Positions 4,543 through 5,670 of a DNA stretch of 5,670 nucleotides are shown here, in pieces (within the stretch, counting starts at the first letter, position 1; every line of letters starts with the position of its first letter). The notes under the pieces were generated by a model, which worked only from the letters and a program-made list of their open reading frames with translations, was not told where the DNA came from and searched no databases. Both the position numbers and the translations under genes were made by a program. This DNA is from Rhodobacter sp. (GTDB lineage: Bacteria > Pseudomonadota > Alphaproteobacteria > Rhodobacterales > Rhodobacteraceae): assembly GCA_013824055.1 (NCBI GenBank), contig PNNE01000003.1:1-5670 (forward strand). The letters are read 5' to 3'.

Positions 4543-5670
4543 TCAGTTCACTGCGCCGATGGACCAGAACAGCGTCTCACCCGACGAGTCGTCCACACCG
4601 TCGTTGTCGGTGACCACCCAGCCGGTCCCGGCGGCGTCGACGGCGAAGCCCTCGACCTTGTCCACCACATAGCCGTTGGTCGCCGCCTTCAGGTCGGGCA
4701 CCAGGTCGCGGACCAGCTCCTTGGTCACGACCGGCAGGGTACCACCCAGCGGCGCGGGTGCCAGTTGCGACAGCGCGACACGGTAGAGCTTCTTGGTCGC
4801 CGCCCGGTCTGCGATCTGGTTGTCACGCTCGACGATGTAGACCCAGTCGCCATGCAGGGTGATCTCTGACAGGCCCATCCAGGCCCCTTCGCCCGGCGCG
4901 TCCAGCGGGTAATGCACAGCACCCCAGGTCTGGTCAGCCAGATTGTAGGAGACCAGCTTGACCATCCCCTTGGGATCGTCGCCCCATTCGCGCTGGACCG
5001 CCAGCCAGAGCACATCACCGACCTTGGTGATGCCTTCAAAGCCGAAGCGCACCTCGTGCGCCAGCAGTTCCGGCGGCAGGCCGATTTCCTGGTTGATCTT
5101 GCCCGACGCATCGACATGCAGGATCGCATGCGGGATCAGCCGGTCGCTGCGGCCTTCGTTCGCCAGCCAGAAGCCGCCCTCGCCATCGGCGACGATGCCC
5201 TCAAGGTCGATCTTCTGCGCCGGAAAGCCGCCACGGGTGATGTCGATGGCCCCGGTGATCCTGGCCGGAGTCTGGGTCGCGTCGATCTGATAGATCCGCG
5301 GCATCATCCCGAAAACGCTGTCCGAGATGGCAAAGAGCTGGCCCGCCTCGGCCCCCGCCGTCAGGCCCGACAGCGCAGCCCAGCCGATCAGCGGGTCGCT
5401 GCCCTCGCTGGTCAGCATCGGATAGGCGGCCGTGCCTTCGGCGAATTCGAAGACCATCACATGCGCCGGGGCCAGGCCATCGGCGCGCAGGTCCACCTCG
5501 TTTGCGGTGACCAGAAGGTTGCGCTCGGGGATTGCGACAATGCCTTCCGGGCTGACACCCGAGGGCAGGATCTGCTTCAGGACCGGGTTCGCCGGGTCGG
5601 TCAGGTCATGGACCGCCACGACCGAGGCGCGCTCGGACACCACAAAGGCCATCGGCACGCCGCCAAATGT
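4543..5670 (-). CDS. Phytase-like / esterase-like beta-propeller protein, 5' end missing
   Basis: The frame is open to the right edge (…TFGGVPMAFVV). At least 375 C-terminal residues are visible, ending IGAVN before TGA at 4545..4543. The GTG at 5658 is probably internal, because upstream codons continue sensibly with no stop and no ribosome binding site is seen. Numbering from the edge, recurrent Glu-Gly blade motifs appear as in the phytase-like family (PF13449): SPEGI at 40-44, DLEGI at 155-159 followed by GFWLANEG at about 166-173, FEGITKVGDVLWLAVQRE further on, VEGFAVD near the end, and DNDG at 355-358 followed by VDDSSGETLF. Such proteins are usually exported and are annotated as 'esterase-like activity of phytase family'. 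Their true substrates are mostly untested. The signal peptide and N-terminal part would lie beyond the window. A strong hairpin 30 bases downstream separates it from the transpeptidase gene. Confidence 0.88.
   Translation of the reverse strand, partial: TFGGVPMAFVVSERASVVAVHDLTDPANPVLKQILPSGVSPEGIVAIPERNLLVTANEVDLRADGLAPAHVMVFEFAEGTAAYPMLTSEGSDPLIGWAALSGLTAGAEAGQLFAISDSVFGMMPRIYQIDATQTPARITGAIDITRGGFPAQKIDLEGIVADGEGGFWLANEGRSDRLIPHAILHVDASGKINQEIGLPPELLAHEVRFGFEGITKVGDVLWLAVQREWGDDPKGMVKLVSYNLADQTWGAVHYPLDAPGEGAWMGLSEITLHGDWVYIVERDNQIADRAATKKLYRVALSQLAPAPLGGTLPVVTKELVRDLVPDLKAATNGYVVDKVEGFAVDAAGTGWVVTDNDGVDDSSGETLFWSIGAVN

Noticed and set aside
3839..4672. Plus-strand open frame opposite the transpeptidase gene and its upstream region
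   Set aside because: It spans the YkuD gene, its promoter region and the hairpin in antisense, with no ribosome binding site and no domain-like sequence.

Overview
This 5.67 kb window is GC-rich, tightly packed chromosomal sequence. It most likely comes from an alphaproteobacterium of the Rhodobacterales (Paracoccus/Rhodobacter-like). The reasons are the high G+C at third codon positions, the PanB N-terminus with a 'PDIRARKG' segment, and an intergenic sequence near 1268-1302 that resembles one I remember from this order. That assignment is inference. I see no tRNA, rRNA, CRISPR array, insertion sequence or phage gene.

Layout, left to right. At 1-39 (minus) is the probable beginning of a gene that runs off the left edge, starting with GTG directly after the stop codon of its neighbour. 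At 40-1110 (minus) is a 356-residue, almost wholly helical, cytoplasmic coiled-coil protein of unknown function with a strong ribosome binding site. Its upstream region (1111-1305) holds a perfect 7-7-7 dyad, several small hairpins behind panC, and the Rhodobacterales-like intergenic sequence. At 1306-2145 and 2142-2972 (both minus) lie panC and panB. They overlap by an ATGA and together make pantothenate from ketoisovalerate and beta-alanine, the front end of coenzyme A synthesis. A 172-bp divergent intergenic region (2973-3144) separates panB from a small plus-strand cupin gene (3145-3486). This region contains a strikingly symmetric set of four GACCGC half-sites around the candidate cupin promoter.

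The cupin gene converges on, and overlaps by 14 bp, an L,D-transpeptidase lipoprotein gene (3473-4372, minus). That protein is an envelope peptidoglycan cross-linking or protein-anchoring enzyme with a complete catalytic motif. Upstream of it (4373-4542) are a candidate promoter flanked by a 9-bp inverted repeat and a strong hairpin. The hairpin lies just downstream of the last gene, a phytase-like/esterase-like beta-propeller protein (4543 to the right edge, minus, 5' end missing).

The genes do not form one pathway. panB-panC is a clear two-gene unit. The coiled-coil gene and the partial gene after it look like a second unit. The cupin, transpeptidase and phytase-like genes appear to be independent. 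I found no convincing new biological system. The most interesting items are the four-half-site operator at 3074-3129, the dyad in front of the coiled-coil gene, and that gene pair itself.
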